A DNA stretch of 64,000 bases, taken from the NCBI GenBank assembly GCA_029851415.1, contig CM056744.1, forward strand, positions 62,614,172 through 62,678,171, given 5' to 3'. Positions 9,426-20,693 of the stretch are shown here, piece by piece. Source of the DNA: Eretmocerus hayati (Eukaryota; Arthropoda; Insecta; Hymenoptera; Aphelinidae). Position 1 is the first letter of the stretch. Each line of letters starts with the position of its first letter. The position numbers were made by a program, and so were the translations under genes. The notes under the pieces were generated by a model that was given only the letters and a program-made list of their open reading frames with translations, was not told the origin of the DNA and did no database searches.

Positions 9426-12352
9426 TCATAGATTAAAATAATGCTTCTTCTCCACATCAATCTTCTGAGGAGTCTGTGTCATCAAGAGATCTTTTAAGGC
9501 CTCTTTAAACAACGATATCTTCCCCAGCTGCCGAAAGCCCGGAGGGAGAAAGTTCCACAGATGAGCACATTGAACCTGGAAAGATCTTCTTCCATACTCA
9601 AGTCTCATATTGGGAACTTTGAGTACCCGCTCTTCTGTATCACCGCGTGCGGGGCGTTCGGATTGGTACCTGGTAAACATCGCAGCAAGGTAGCCAGGTT
9701 CTCCCAAATGCATGATCTTATGCATTATAAGTGCTGCGAAGTACATTCTCCGCGAATCAGTACGTAACCAACCCAATCGCTCCCTAAACGGGGTGATGTG
9801 CTCGTCTCTCCTAAGATCAAAGATGAATCTCACACATGAATTGCTCAGTCTCTGTATCCGTTGCCGCTGTTCGTCCGTGGCGTCGAGGTACACGACTGTG
9901 CAGTAATCTAGATGCGGTTGAACTAATGACTCGACTAGGCGAATCCGGAGAGGTCTGGTGATACACGCCCTAAAAAACCGCAAACCGTACAGGGCTCTGT
10001 TAACTTTCTTAGTAACTTGGTCAATGTGCGGTTTCCACGTCAGTTCACTATCAAGTGTAACACCGAGACTCACAACCGTATCACTGAACGGGATGAAATT
10101 TCCATCCTGTATCTCAACCCCTGGCAAGTCCATTCTCTTCAGATCTTTGATATTCCTCTCAGAGCTGAAGTAGATTGCCTTGGTCTTGCCAGCGTTGAGA
10201 CACAGGCCGGAACTCTTGGCCCATTCGGCAACTAGTCGTCCTATTTCACCCAGCCGAGCGATGCCCTCCCTGATTTTAGTTTTCTCGACTTGGAGATAAA
10301 TTTGGAGGTCGTCCGCATAAAATAGATGATGTACCGACTTTCCGTCTAGCAAACCAGGTAAATCATTGACATATAAGCTGAAGAGTAAAGGCCCGAGAAC
10401 GGAACCCTGTGGAACACCCAGATTGGTTTCAAGCCAATCAGAATTACCAGATTTTGAAGTGACTTTTTGGGTGCGACCTTGTAAGTATGATTTTATCCAC
10501 AGAAGTGCCGATCTCGAAAAGCCAAGATTTCGAAGTTTACTCAACAGCTTAGATGGTGATATCGTGTCAAAAGCTTTACTAAAGTCAAAAAGCAGGAGCA
10601 AGGTGATCTTCTTCTTGTCAATGCCTACTCTGATGTCATCTGTCAACTTTAGTAGAGCTGTCTGGGTGCTATGGTATTGCCTGAAACCAGTCTGGAAGCG
10701 ATCTTGTAATTCCTCTTGTTTTAAGTACTCCGTGATTTGGTCGTGTGCGATTTTTTCCAGGACCTTGGCGAGAAAACACAGCAGCGCTATAGGACGGAAG
10801 TCCGAGACCGTTGATGGAGCGGCAGTCTTTTTCAGTGCGATCAGCTGTGCTTGCTTCCAAGCCTCGGGAAAAGTGCTATGAGCGAAAGAGGAGTTGAAAA
10901 TATGTACAATAAGATCACCAATAGCCGGAAGAGCCTTCGCGATCACGCTTTGGGGAATCCCGTCTGACCCACGGGCTTGCGAGGAAAAATGTTTGATAGC
11001 AAGGACTACGTTATTGAAATTTGTAGGCTTAAAATTAAAACCCTCCTCTGAAGCCGAATTTATATCGTCCATTGCTTCATCTATATTTTCGTGAGGTGAA
11101 ACGGAAACTCCCGCAAAGTGAGCGTTCAACTCATCCGGTGTGAAACCGTGAAGTTCCTCCTCTTTGCTCTTAGGCAGGAGGCCGAGGTTGCGCATTTCCT
11201 TCCAGATGTTCTTATGTTGATCAAGAGCGTCTGATAGATGGTTTTGAAGGAAGGAGTTACGCTCTTGTTCCATGCGCAAGTCGACCTCTCCGCTAAGCCG
11301 AAAATACTCACTTTGAAGCTCAGGACACTTGCGCTGGTTACGTTGATTTCGTTCCCAGCGCCTGCGCGTCGCATCTCGCTTATTCATGAGCACCCTCAAC
11401 TCAGGACCAATCCAAGGAGCGTCATTTTCCGCGGGTTGATAGTTTTTTCGGGCGCTAATTCATCTATAACAGTCATTAAATTCTCATTCAAGCAGTGAAT
11501 TGCGTCTTCCAAGCTGGTTTCGGCATTTTCAAGAGCTGTCCAGTCGCAGCGAAGCAGACGGTCATTTAGCATCTCCGGAGTGATATTACGAAAATTCCTA
11601 TAAGTAAAGGAATTTTTTGGCGGAGTGGGAGTGAAGACGTTGATGGTGACGTCTATGACCGAGTGCCTGCCGAAACTGGGCAGGAGTCTGTTTTGAAAGT
11701 CTGTAACGATGTCATTGTCATCTACGTAAATGTGGTCAATCCATGTATGAGATGTATTGGGGGTGTGTTGGTGAGTCGGGCCATGCTGCACTATCTGCAA
11801 GGCAAGTTCTTCTGTCAGTGCAGTCAGTGTCTTGGTGTCAGGGTGAGCAGTGTCTAACAAATCCGCGTTCAGATCTCCCATTATAATTTTGTGACTATAA
11901 TCCCCACACAGTTGGCGTAACGAGCCAAACAGCCCGTCATCCTTCTGCATGGCGATTTTCGGGGGTCTGTAAATTACCACGACTAAAATTGGAGGGGAGC
12001 TACCCTGCTGTACGCTACAGAAAAGAAATTCAGGAACACCAGGTTTCCCTGGGCCAAAAGTTTTAGACGAAATTAGCTTCTCTACCTTGAAATCATTGCG
12101 TACATACAAGGCAACCCCACCACCCTCTCTGTTTTGATCCTGTCTCAACAGAGAAAAACCCGGTATCTGAACGAGACTGTCATCCACATACTCATCTAGC
12201 TTCGACTCAGCCACCCCAAATAGATGGTAGGAGGGATCGTTGGTGACGAGCAAGCGTAGATGCTCAATCTTATCTGTCAGGGAGTTAAGGTTGATAAATC
12301 CCGCTTTTAAGGAACCTCCACTCCCTCGTCGCTCCTCAGCAGCCGTATTTAG
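9426..12352 (-). pseudogene. LINE ORF2: APE endonuclease plus RT, one frameshift
   Basis: About 975 codons when read across one frameshift near 11395-11435. The APE endonuclease (12300-11440) shows FINLNSL, VAESKLDE, YRPPK, MGDLNADLLD and a late HSVIDVTI block that corresponds to the conserved D/H region of APE. The RT (11300-9700) shows FDFSKAFDT, LGVPQGSVLGPLLF and HLFYADDL. The C-terminal tail ends in YFNL. No ATG precedes the endonuclease, and the frame is continuous with ORF1 through one UGA at 12353-12355. With only one disabling change, this copy is probably fairly young. Confidence 0.9.
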
Positions 12353-12355
12353 TCA
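12350..12355 (-). promoter_or_regulatory. Candidate UGA-CUA stop readthrough site between ORF1 and ORF2
   Basis: The minus-strand sequence is CCT TGA CTA AAT ACG. I read every codon from the UGA to the endonuclease (12352 down to about 12236) and found neither a stop nor an ATG. ORF1 and ORF2 are therefore one frame split by one leaky-context stop. The 1160-4849 copy, which differs at many other positions, keeps the same stop and the next three codons. Ribosomal readthrough making an ORF1-ORF2 fusion is the inferred mechanism. Confidence 0.6.
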
Positions 12356-14170
12356 AGGAGTCTCCACTGATTCTGCTGCATGAACCCCGTTTTGCTCCGG
12401 AACGACTGTGCAGCTTTGGTTGTTGTTAGAGGACGCACGAGTACGTTTTGGAACACTTCGACAGGCCGTTTGAATGACCTGCAGATCAGCGAGGGACTCG
12501 AACGTGTGCGCTCGCTCACCATTCTTCCGCCTAACCCAGAAACGTCCACCGCTGTGCCAGACGTATCGTAGTCCCAAACCGCGTGCAACTGACCTCAAAC
12601 TTATATACTTCTTGTACTTTTCGCGGGGGAGCATTTCATTTATGAAGATTTTACGGTCTGGCACATGAGCTTTCACATCTGGATCAAGTAGATCAGACTG
12701 GATGTTATTAGCCGTGAAATAATTATTGGCGATTGAACGTTTAGCCCGAATCACTTCCCCGACTAGTCGGCTACTGGAGAGTTGGACTACGCATGATGGT
12801 AAAGAACGCGAGATGGCAGCTGTAGCTCGGGAAGATGGGACCGAATCGCGATTTCCAGTTGGAGGCCTCTCCCCAGACGCATGCCCTGGTTGCAGGACAT
12901 GAACATCAGCAATGTCTGCCCTCTCCAGTGAGGGGAGGATGGACTTGAGCACTGCGTAAGAAATATCAGATAATTGTGCCGGTGAGGCCATTGAATTTTC
13001 TTTCAAAACTCCATTAATAATCAATTTACAGTGCTCAAGGCCGTCACTGCCGTGTCCCTGTCGCTGCTTCCCAGCGTGTGAGTGGGGGGACTTGTCCATC
13101 CTAGGTGGAATAAGAGGAAACGAGGATTGATGTGGCGATTCGACATTACTATTCTCGTTAATTCTACATTCTCTATCTCGCAGACTACACTGGTGACCTT
13201 CTAATAGCTCAGTCAGAGTGGAAAGCTGGCCTTTCATGGTGGTATTCTGCTCCAGGAGAAGCTGGTGATCCAAGCGAAGCTCCTCCAGCTGGGAGTTCTG
13301 CCTCTCGATAAGTCTCTCGAGAGAAGATACACGTTCCAACAGGCGATCATCCACCTCTTTCACTGCTGGCGTGAGAGGTGGAGAGGGAATGGCAACGTTT
13401 TGTCGACTCACGAGAGATTTTATTTCGACGAGCTGATCCCGGAGCATGTCATATTGTTGATAAAAGAGGTCCAGTGTAGACTGCGCTATAAATACCCATT
13501 CAGGTTCAGGAGACTTCGTCGTTGTCGATGCTGATGGTACTGCAGGTTGTCCCGAGATGTTGCGGCTGTTACTTTCTACCGACCCAACAGCGTGGTCCAC
13601 AGGTGGTATGGTGAGCAGCGACTGGGTGGTAGCATTGAGCCGCGCGTCCGTTCGCTGCTTTTGAAAATTCGCGGGCTCTACTGTGTTGGACTGCTGCAGG
13701 GTGGCGCCACTTGACGGAGACAGATCTGCAGGCGATAGCATATCCCTCTCTAGCGCGAGCTGTGGCCTTTTGGTGGAAAGAGAGGCATTGGTGGTGGGGA
13801 GCTTCGCGCTGCGGCGCGCAGTGGTGGTATGCTGCGGAGCGGGGGGAGACAATCCTGACGCAGCGCGCGAGCTGAGTCGCGTGTGTGAGATGGGCTGATT
13901 ACTCACACGTCTTTGCGAGTTCGTATTCTCCTTCTCTCTCCCTCTGGCTGTTTGCATGCTGAGGCGAGAAGTCGTAGTCGTCTGCTTCGACGCACTCGAT
14001 TTCAATTGTGCGGCTGGAATTTGACTCACCTCCAGACAGCCTTTGCATGTGTCTGCTTCTCGGGATGAGATCGAGCACTTGACATGTGCTGATCCCTTGC
14101 AGATGCTGCATTCTTTGCTGCCCGCGCGCAAAGATTTGTGGCAGTAACAGCAGGTGTTGTCACTCATCAT
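12353..14170 (-). CDS. LINE ORF1: PHD-like finger, coiled coil, RRM-like C-terminus
   Basis: An intact 605-residue protein that should bind the element RNA and form the ribonucleoprotein. Residues 7-45 form a C4HC3 PHD-like finger (C7, C10, C21, C24, H29, C32, C42, C45). Residues about 60-225 are Ser/Thr/Pro-rich and probably disordered. Residues about 240-350 are heptad-like, consistent with a coiled coil (LLERVSSLERLIERQNSQ). Residues about 385-570 form an RRM/C-terminal region like L1 ORF1p or FP25K, with LIINGVLKE and YVWHSGGRFWVRRKNGERAH. Met-Met at the start gives two possible starts; the first ATG (14168-14170) is used here. The UGA stop is followed by CUA. Confidence 0.88.
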   Translation of the reverse strand: MMSDNTCCYCHKSLRAGSKECSICKGSAHVKCSISSREADTCKGCLEVSQIPAAQLKSSASKQTTTTSRLSMQTARGREKENTNSQRRVSNQPISHTRLSSRAASGLSPPAPQHTTTARRSAKLPTTNASLSTKRPQLALERDMLSPADLSPSSGATLQQSNTVEPANFQKQRTDARLNATTQSLLTIPPVDHAVGSVESNSRNISGQPAVPSASTTTKSPEPEWVFIAQSTLDLFYQQYDMLRDQLVEIKSLVSRQNVAIPSPPLTPAVKEVDDRLLERVSSLERLIERQNSQLEELRLDHQLLLEQNTTMKGQLSTLTELLEGHQCSLRDRECRINENSNVESPHQSSFPLIPPRMDKSPHSHAGKQRQGHGSDGLEHCKLIINGVLKENSMASPAQLSDISYAVLKSILPSLERADIADVHVLQPGHASGERPPTGNRDSVPSSRATAAISRSLPSCVVQLSSSRLVGEVIRAKRSIANNYFTANNIQSDLLDPDVKAHVPDRKIFINEMLPREKYKKYISLRSVARGLGLRYVWHSGGRFWVRRKNGERAHTFESLADLQVIQTACRSVPKRTRASSNNNQSCTVVPEQNGVHAAESVETP

Positions 14171-14462
14171 GCAGCAGACAGCAAGGCGGTGAGGCGAGCC
14201 AGCGTAGCAGACGACCTCCGAGCATGCGCAGAAAGCTCACTTTCCGCGCCAAGCACTGCCAACTCGATGTTGTTGTTGGAAATTGCAGAATTGGAATTAT
14301 TCCTCCCAGGCTCTAGTAGGAGCCATGCAGTGATGCTCCAGTGGTATGAGCCTGCAGGAGGAAGTCCAATCTGCAAAAAAGTGCCACTCGGGACGACGTT
14401 TTGGTGGTCAAAAAGATGTTCAAACACGGAGCGATGTTAGATGCGTGTGGAAGCACTTACCG

Positions 14463-14917
<455 letters not shown>

Positions 14918-14954
14918 GAGAGAGAGAGAGAGAGAGATTGATTGATTGATTGAT
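14918..14954. repeat. (GA)n then (GATT)n LINE tail
   Basis: About 20 bp of GA lie between the R1-clade A tail and four GATT units that form the 3' tail of the minus-strand LINE at 14937-17301. It repeats the arrangement seen at 9104-9126. Confidence 0.85.
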
Positions 14955-15280
14955 GACCGTTTATTCGTCCGAAGACAAAAAAGAAAAATAATCAGTTACA
15001 TATGGCAATATATATCACAGATCAATAGTGCGCATTAATAGAAATAATGAAGTCATTTGGTCAAGGACAAATCTTAAGTATATCACAATTTGTGACTAGT
15101 CGGGTAGCACTCAGAAGATTCACAAACTCCATAGAATAATATAAAAATACAAATAAAATGGCAGGGCTCACAGTTATATTAAAGAAAAGTTCAGTCGATT
15201 GACGAAAGGTCACACGTATACTTATAATTATATTCTAGATGAACGAATGAAGCAAAAAGTCAGCACAAGCCTTTCAAAGT

Positions 15281-17276
15281 TTAGAGATTGAAGTAATGCT
15301 TCTTCTCCACATCAATCCTCTGGGGAGACAGTGTGAGCAAAAAATCCTTGATAGCCTCTTTAAATAATGACATTTTCCCCAGCTGCCGAAAGCCCGGAGG
15401 GAGAAAGTTCCACAAATGAGCACATTGAACCTGGAAAGATCTTCTTCCATATTCAAGTCTCATATTGGGAACTTTGAGTACCCGCTCTTCTCCATCACCG
15501 CGTGCGGGGCGTTCAGATTGGTACCTGGTGAACATCGCAGCTAGGTAGCCAGGCTCTCCGAAATGCATGATCTTATGGATAAACAGAGCTGCGAAGTACA
15601 TTCTCCGCGAATCAGTACGCAACCAACCTAAACGCTCCCTAAACGGGGTGATGTGCTCGTCTCTCCTAAAATCAAAAATGTACCTCACACATGAATTGCT
15701 CAGTCGTTGTATCCGTTGCCACTGTTCGTCCGTGGCGTCGAGGTACACGACTGTGCAATAATCCAGGTGCGGTTGAACCAATGACTCGACTAGGCGAATT
15801 CGGAGAGGTCTGGTGATACATGCCCTAAAAGACCGCAGACCGTATAGGGCTCTGTCGACTTTCTTAGTTACTTGGTCAATGTGCGGTTTCCATGTCAATT
15901 CACTGTCAAGTGTAACACCAAGGCTCACGACCATATCACTGAACGGGATGAACTTTCCTGCCTGTATCTCAACCCCTGGCAAGTCCATTCTCTCCAGATC
16001 TTTGATATTTCTCTTCGAACTGAAGTAGATTGCCTTGGTCTTGCCAGCGTTGAGACACAGGCCGGAACTTCTGGCCCACTCGGCAACTAGTCGTCCTATT
16101 TCGCCCAGCCGAGCAATACCTTCCATAATCTTATTTTTCTCGATTTGGAGATAAATTTGGAGATCATCCGCATAAAATAGATGATGTACCGACTTTCCGT
16201 CTAGCAAGCCAGCCAGGTCATTCACATACAAGCTGAAGAGGAGAGGCCCAAGGACGGACCCCTGTGGAACACCCAGATTGGTTTCGAGCCAATCAGATTT
16301 GCCTACTTAAGGCGATGCGGTCACCGTGCACGCTGAACTTTGTTCACAGAACTCTCAAAATCTTTTCCATTATGTCCTAAACGATGAGTTATCCAGGCTT
16401 TATTATCATCTAACTTGGCCTGGATAACTCTTCGTTTGGCCCAAATCGGACTAGATTTTGAGAGTTTTGGGAACGAAAATGTGCCAATTTGTAGGTTAGG
16501 AAGTACCCGCGGGCAAGTTATTCTCGTTTATTAGTGATAGTCTTGTGATTGGTGACAAATAATTAGTTGTCCACCACAACGTTCACAACTCAGGTGGTGA
16601 TACGTAATGGACAAATCGGCTCCGACTTCGTTTCGTGGAAATTTTTTGATTTACATCCAAATAAGATATAATTCCCGGGTTGCACGGTGACCGCATCGCC
16701 TTAAAAGTGATTTGTTGGGTTTGACCCTGTAAATATGATTTTATCCACAGGAGCGCCGATTTTGAGAAGCCAAGATGTCGTAGCTTCCTCAACACCTTGG
16801 ATGATGAGATTGTGTCAAAAGCTTTGCTAAAATCGAATAGTAGGAGCAGAGTGATCTCCTTTCTGTCTATACCTACTCTGATGTCATCGGTCAATTTCAA
16901 CAAAGCTGTCTGGGTGCTATGGTGTTGCCTGAAACCCGTCCGGAAGCGATCAAGTATCTTCTCGATTTTCAATTACTCCTCGATTTGGTCATGTGCGATC
17001 TTTTCCAGAACCTTGGAGAGAAAGCACAGCAGTGCTATAGGATGGAAAACTGAGACCGTTGATGAAGCAGCAGTCTTCTCCAATGCAATCAGCTGCGCTT
17101 GCTCCCAACCCTCGGGAAAAACGCTATGAGCGAAAGAGCATTGAAAATATGTACTATAAGATCACCAATTGCCGGAAGAACCTTCGCGATCACGCTCTGG
17201 GGGATCTCATCCACCCCGCGGGCCTGCGAAAAAAAATGTTTAATAGCAAGGACTACATCATTGACATTCTTCTTTA
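15281..17276 (-). pseudogene. LINE ORF2 reverse transcriptase, interrupted
   Basis: The C-terminal 316 codons (16231-15281) are open and include HLFYADDL with the catalytic DD. The upstream RT part (16972-16705) holds FDFSKAFDTISSS and the STQTALLKLTDDI block. The two parts are separated by the MITE at 16311-16700, which removes the motif-B region from the readable frame. The segment around 16975-17276 has further frame damage. Endonuclease and ORF1 are absent. It is dead. Confidence 0.85.
16311..16700. mobile_element. 390-bp MITE with 20-bp TIRs and TTAA duplication
   Basis: The termini are perfect 20-bp inverted repeats, GGCGATGCGGTCACCGTGCA at the left and its complement at the right. They are flanked by TTAA at 16307-16310 and 16701-16704. 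Alignment with the uninterrupted LINE at 10441-10470 shows that removing the insert and one TTAA restores the host sequence. A TTAA duplication is the piggyBac signature; a TA duplication with termini starting AGGCGATG would fit equally. It has no ORF. The termini resemble those of the larger element at 38179-46949 (both start TTAA-GGCGA). Confidence 0.85.
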
Positions 17277-17301
17277 ATGCAATCAGCTGCGCTTGCTTAC
17301 A

Positions 17302-17332
17302 AGAGAGAGAGAGGGAGAGAGAGAGAGAGAGA
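17302..17332. repeat. (GA)n microsatellite, 31 bp
   Basis: A GA tract between the truncated 5' side of one minus-strand LINE and the 3' tail (AAAT repeats on the minus strand) of a different LINE family. Confidence 0.9.
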
Positions 17333-17620
17333 TTTATTTATTGTGGACGGGGGGTTGGGCCCCATTTGCCCCAAATTGAAATACATAGCATAATGCAAAA
17401 ATAATATCAACTCAGATAAAAACGAGAAATGAAGTTGGAACTGAGCAATAACAAACTGTGGGAGTGTATGAAAGGTGCCTTAACAAATTCAGGATAAAGG
17501 ATTAACAAATCAGTGCAGTATACATTTTTCTCCCCCCACACTTGAACAAAGATTAGGCAATAATATTTTAAAGTTGAGAGCTCTCCTACGATTTTCATGT
17601 CGATAAAACTCCGGTAAGTC

Positions 17621-20600
17621 TCATAAAGGATGTTGAAGGACATGTATGAGAGATTGAGGTACGGCAACAGGGCCCTCGCGGTTGGCGCGTTCGAACCAGT
17701 CGTTACGGTCTCGGGTCAAGAGATAATTCAGCAAACATTTCTTCAAGGCATCTAGGCTCATGTCAAAATCAAGAGGTGGAAGTTGATTCAGAAGAAACGA
17801 TGCACGGATAGTAAAGGATTGATTAAGGGCTTCTGTGCGAGGAGTATGATATGTGAGCTGTTTTCTCTTGGACCCTCTCTCTGATTGGCGTAGGTGAGGG
17901 ATTTCTGATGTGAGGGAGAACTTGGATCGAAGAAAGGTTTGAAGTCCAGATTTGATTATGGATAGTGCGAGTGAGCCGAGCAGATACTCTCTTCTACTCG
18001 CTGCAGAAAGCCAATTTAGAGTGATTCGGTAGGGCGTCACTTCAGTTTGTCTGGGGATGTTACCACAAACAAATCTGACGCAGGCATTGTGTAGCCGGTA
18101 AAGTTTCAGAATCTGTGCTTTGTTCAACCCTGTCATCAGCGATGCACCATAATCAAAAAACGGAAGGACCAAGCTTGTCACAAGTTCTTATCTAAGCTGG
18201 CGAGGCAGATTACGTGCAGTTGCTCTGAGAGAGTACAGAGCTCCGTGAACGCGACGAGAAGTCTGTGCAATCTGTAAATTCCAGTCCAGAGAAGGGCTTA
18301 GGAGCATTCCCAGACTCTTGATATTGTTAGAGTAGGGGATCTGTTCGCCCATAATGCGAATACAGGGGAGTTGATGGAGGTCGATTTCGCCAAGATATTT
18401 ACTGCTCCCAAGGATCATTTCTGTGGTCTTAGCCGCATTGAGCTTCAGACCGTTGTCCGAGGCCCAATGTGCTACAGCCTGGGCATCTTCAGTAATGAGC
18501 GCTATGCTAGAAAGGAGGTCGGTAGGGAGACAGTGCAGGTAAATACTCAAGTCGTCGGCAAAGATGGCAGACATCGAATGGTTCAAAACTCCAAGAAGAT
18601 CGTTGATAAAGATTAAGAAAAGTAAGGGACCTAGCACACTCCCTTGAGGAACACCAGTGATGAACGGCAACCAGGCCTCATGAGTACCATCGTCAAGGCG
18701 GACAGCCTGTGAACGGTCACTGAGGTAACTAGCGAACCAGCGAATCACACGATCACTACAGCCTAGTTTTCTCTGTTTGATTAGAAGTTTCACATGTGGC
18801 AGTGTATCGAAAGCTTCCGAAAAGTCAAATGAAATCATGATCGTGAGCATTCTCCGGTCAATGGCATTTCTGGCATCTTCCAACACGCCTAAGAGAGCGG
18901 TTTGGGTTGAGTGGTGAGCTCTAAAGCCTGTTTGACGTTCTTGAAGCAGGTTATGTGTAGACAGGTGATGGAGTAGCTGGCGGTGGACAACGCGCTCGAG
19001 TATTTTTGAAAGTTCACATAACTGGGCGACTGGCCGAGTGTCTGATGGAGTTTTAGGAGCAGTTGATTTTGGGCAGGGGCACGATCGGAGCGCGCTTCCG
19101 GGCATCAGGGAAATAGCCAGATGAAAGCGAGTCGTTGATTATACGTGTGAGGTGGGGTCGGAGCGCAGGAAAAGCAAGGTTAGTCATCGACGACGATATT
19201 TCGTCAGCACCAACACCTTTTCATTTGCCAGCAGCAATCGCTCGCGAGACATCGACTTCAGTAACAGGGGCAAAATCAAATGTGGGCACGGTTCCTGGAA
19301 GTGGCATAGAACAAACACGATCGATGTCAATGTCGGTAAGTGCATCACCCACTCCTGCTACCTTCGCATAATGGTCATTCGGGACCTTGGCTTTAAACAA
19401 ATTCAGTGGTGAAGTCCGAGGCCGAGAGATTACGCCTAACTTTCGAAGTTGAGACCATCTAGACTTGGCATCAGATGTTGAGGTAATTTTGCCTCTTATG
19501 TAATCATTTTTGGCCATGTCAAGCTTTGATTTGACCTCAGCACGTAAAGTACGGTATTGGTCGAGATCCGATTCAGATTCTTTCCGGGATGCGCGACGGT
19601 ACACTGCGTCACGATCATTCATGAGGCGTCGGAGATCAGCTGTCACCCAGGGTTTCTTTGAGGAGGTGACTTTGAATTTTCTGACGGGTGAGAGCTGATC
19701 GAACGTTTCAAGAGTTTCTCGAGTTATTGTTTGTACCGCTTCATCGATATCGCCCTTGGCGAGATTTCTGTATATCGGTGAGCTCAAGTCCATTTGTCTT
19801 AAAGGAAAGTTCAGGGGAAAGTTAGCAATAGACACGTTGCTTGGATCTGCCACGAAGGGGTTAGGGAGACAAGGGGGCGAGGATGAGTTCAAGATGCTCA
19901 AGAGCTGTTCAGGATGAACTTTTGTGAGGTTGCGGACTGGGACAGTTTTCGACGGGATAGGTGGTGGGCTTAAGCCGTATTTAATCTCGATGAAGTCATG
20001 TCCAGCAGCAAAGGGCGAATCAGATTTTTTGTGATCCACGGCAACTGATAAGTTCCGTACAAAAAAAAGATCTATGCATGTATGATGCAGCAACTTATCA
20101 TTGCCAATAGCGTGATGAGTTAGAGCTGAACTGACAAGGTGTAGTAAATTCGAGTCACATAAATTCTTTAGAGACTTTGAAGGAGATTTATCAACAGCCA
20201 TATTGATGTTGAAATCACCGGTAACAATGGTATGCTCATAATGAGGCAGAAGGGAGGACAGAGTGTCCATGAAGTCGTGGGGATAGGCGGCAGGAGGTCT
20301 GCGATAAACAGTAGAAAAAAATACCTTGAAATTCGTGAAATTTATTTCGGCTATGAGATATTCAGGTTTATTGACAAAGGTAATTTCAGAGTGATGCAAA
20401 ATTTCAACTATAAAATCAGACCTAGCATAGAAGCCCACTCCTCCGCCATCCCTACCAACTCGATCGTGACGATAAAAGGTGTAACCATTGATAATATACG
20501 GATCAAAACAGTCATCGGGTTTGAGAAAAGTCTCTGATATAGCTACGATATCGTAAGAACCATCAGCCATTTTGTCTTCAGGCAGATTGAAATTTGCGGA

Positions 20601-20690
20601 AAAACGATTCAAATTAATGTGCCCTATAGAAATAAAAGCTCTCTCCGAGTGAGGGAGAGCAGGTGAATTACGTGGCAGACCGGCGATATC
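17621..20690 (-). pseudogene. LINE ORF2 (family 2): APE endonuclease plus RT, decayed
   Basis: The APE endonuclease (20690-19700) shows HINLNRF, VAISETFLK, GGGVGFYAR, YRRPP, VTGDFNINM and GHDFIEIKY. The RT shows FDFSEAFDT, TGVPQGSVLGPLLF and AIFADDLS (catalytic DD in an FADD form). The maturase-like tail ends near 17621. Disabling changes are a TGA at 19221-19223, a frameshift near 19060-19110, and a TAA at 18188-18190. No ATG lies between the ORF1 UGA and the endonuclease: the first Met (KMADG) is inside the domain, after the conserved N-terminal Asn. That again points to continuity with ORF1. Confidence 0.87.
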
Positions 20691-20693
20691 TCA
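20688..20693 (-). promoter_or_regulatory. In-frame UGA junction between ORF1 and ORF2 (family 2)
   Basis: The minus-strand sequence is TCA TCA TGA GAT ATC. The frame then runs open for 70 bases into the endonuclease with no ATG. The organisation matches family 1, but the codon after the UGA is GAU, a less leaky context. It supports a shared same-frame architecture more than a shared hexamer. Confidence 0.45.

Larger units (their letters stand above)
14937..17301 (-). mobile_element. CR1/L2-type LINE (family 1), 5'-truncated and split by a MITE
   Basis: A minus-strand copy of the 9108-14464 family with 3' tail, 3' UTR and the RT half of ORF2. It is split at 16307-16704 by a 390-bp TTAA-flanked element. 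Beyond the RT start it ends at 17301, after a small duplication: the segment 'aatgcaatcagctgcgcttgct' occurs both near 17084 and near 17277. It then meets (GA)n. Confidence 0.88.
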
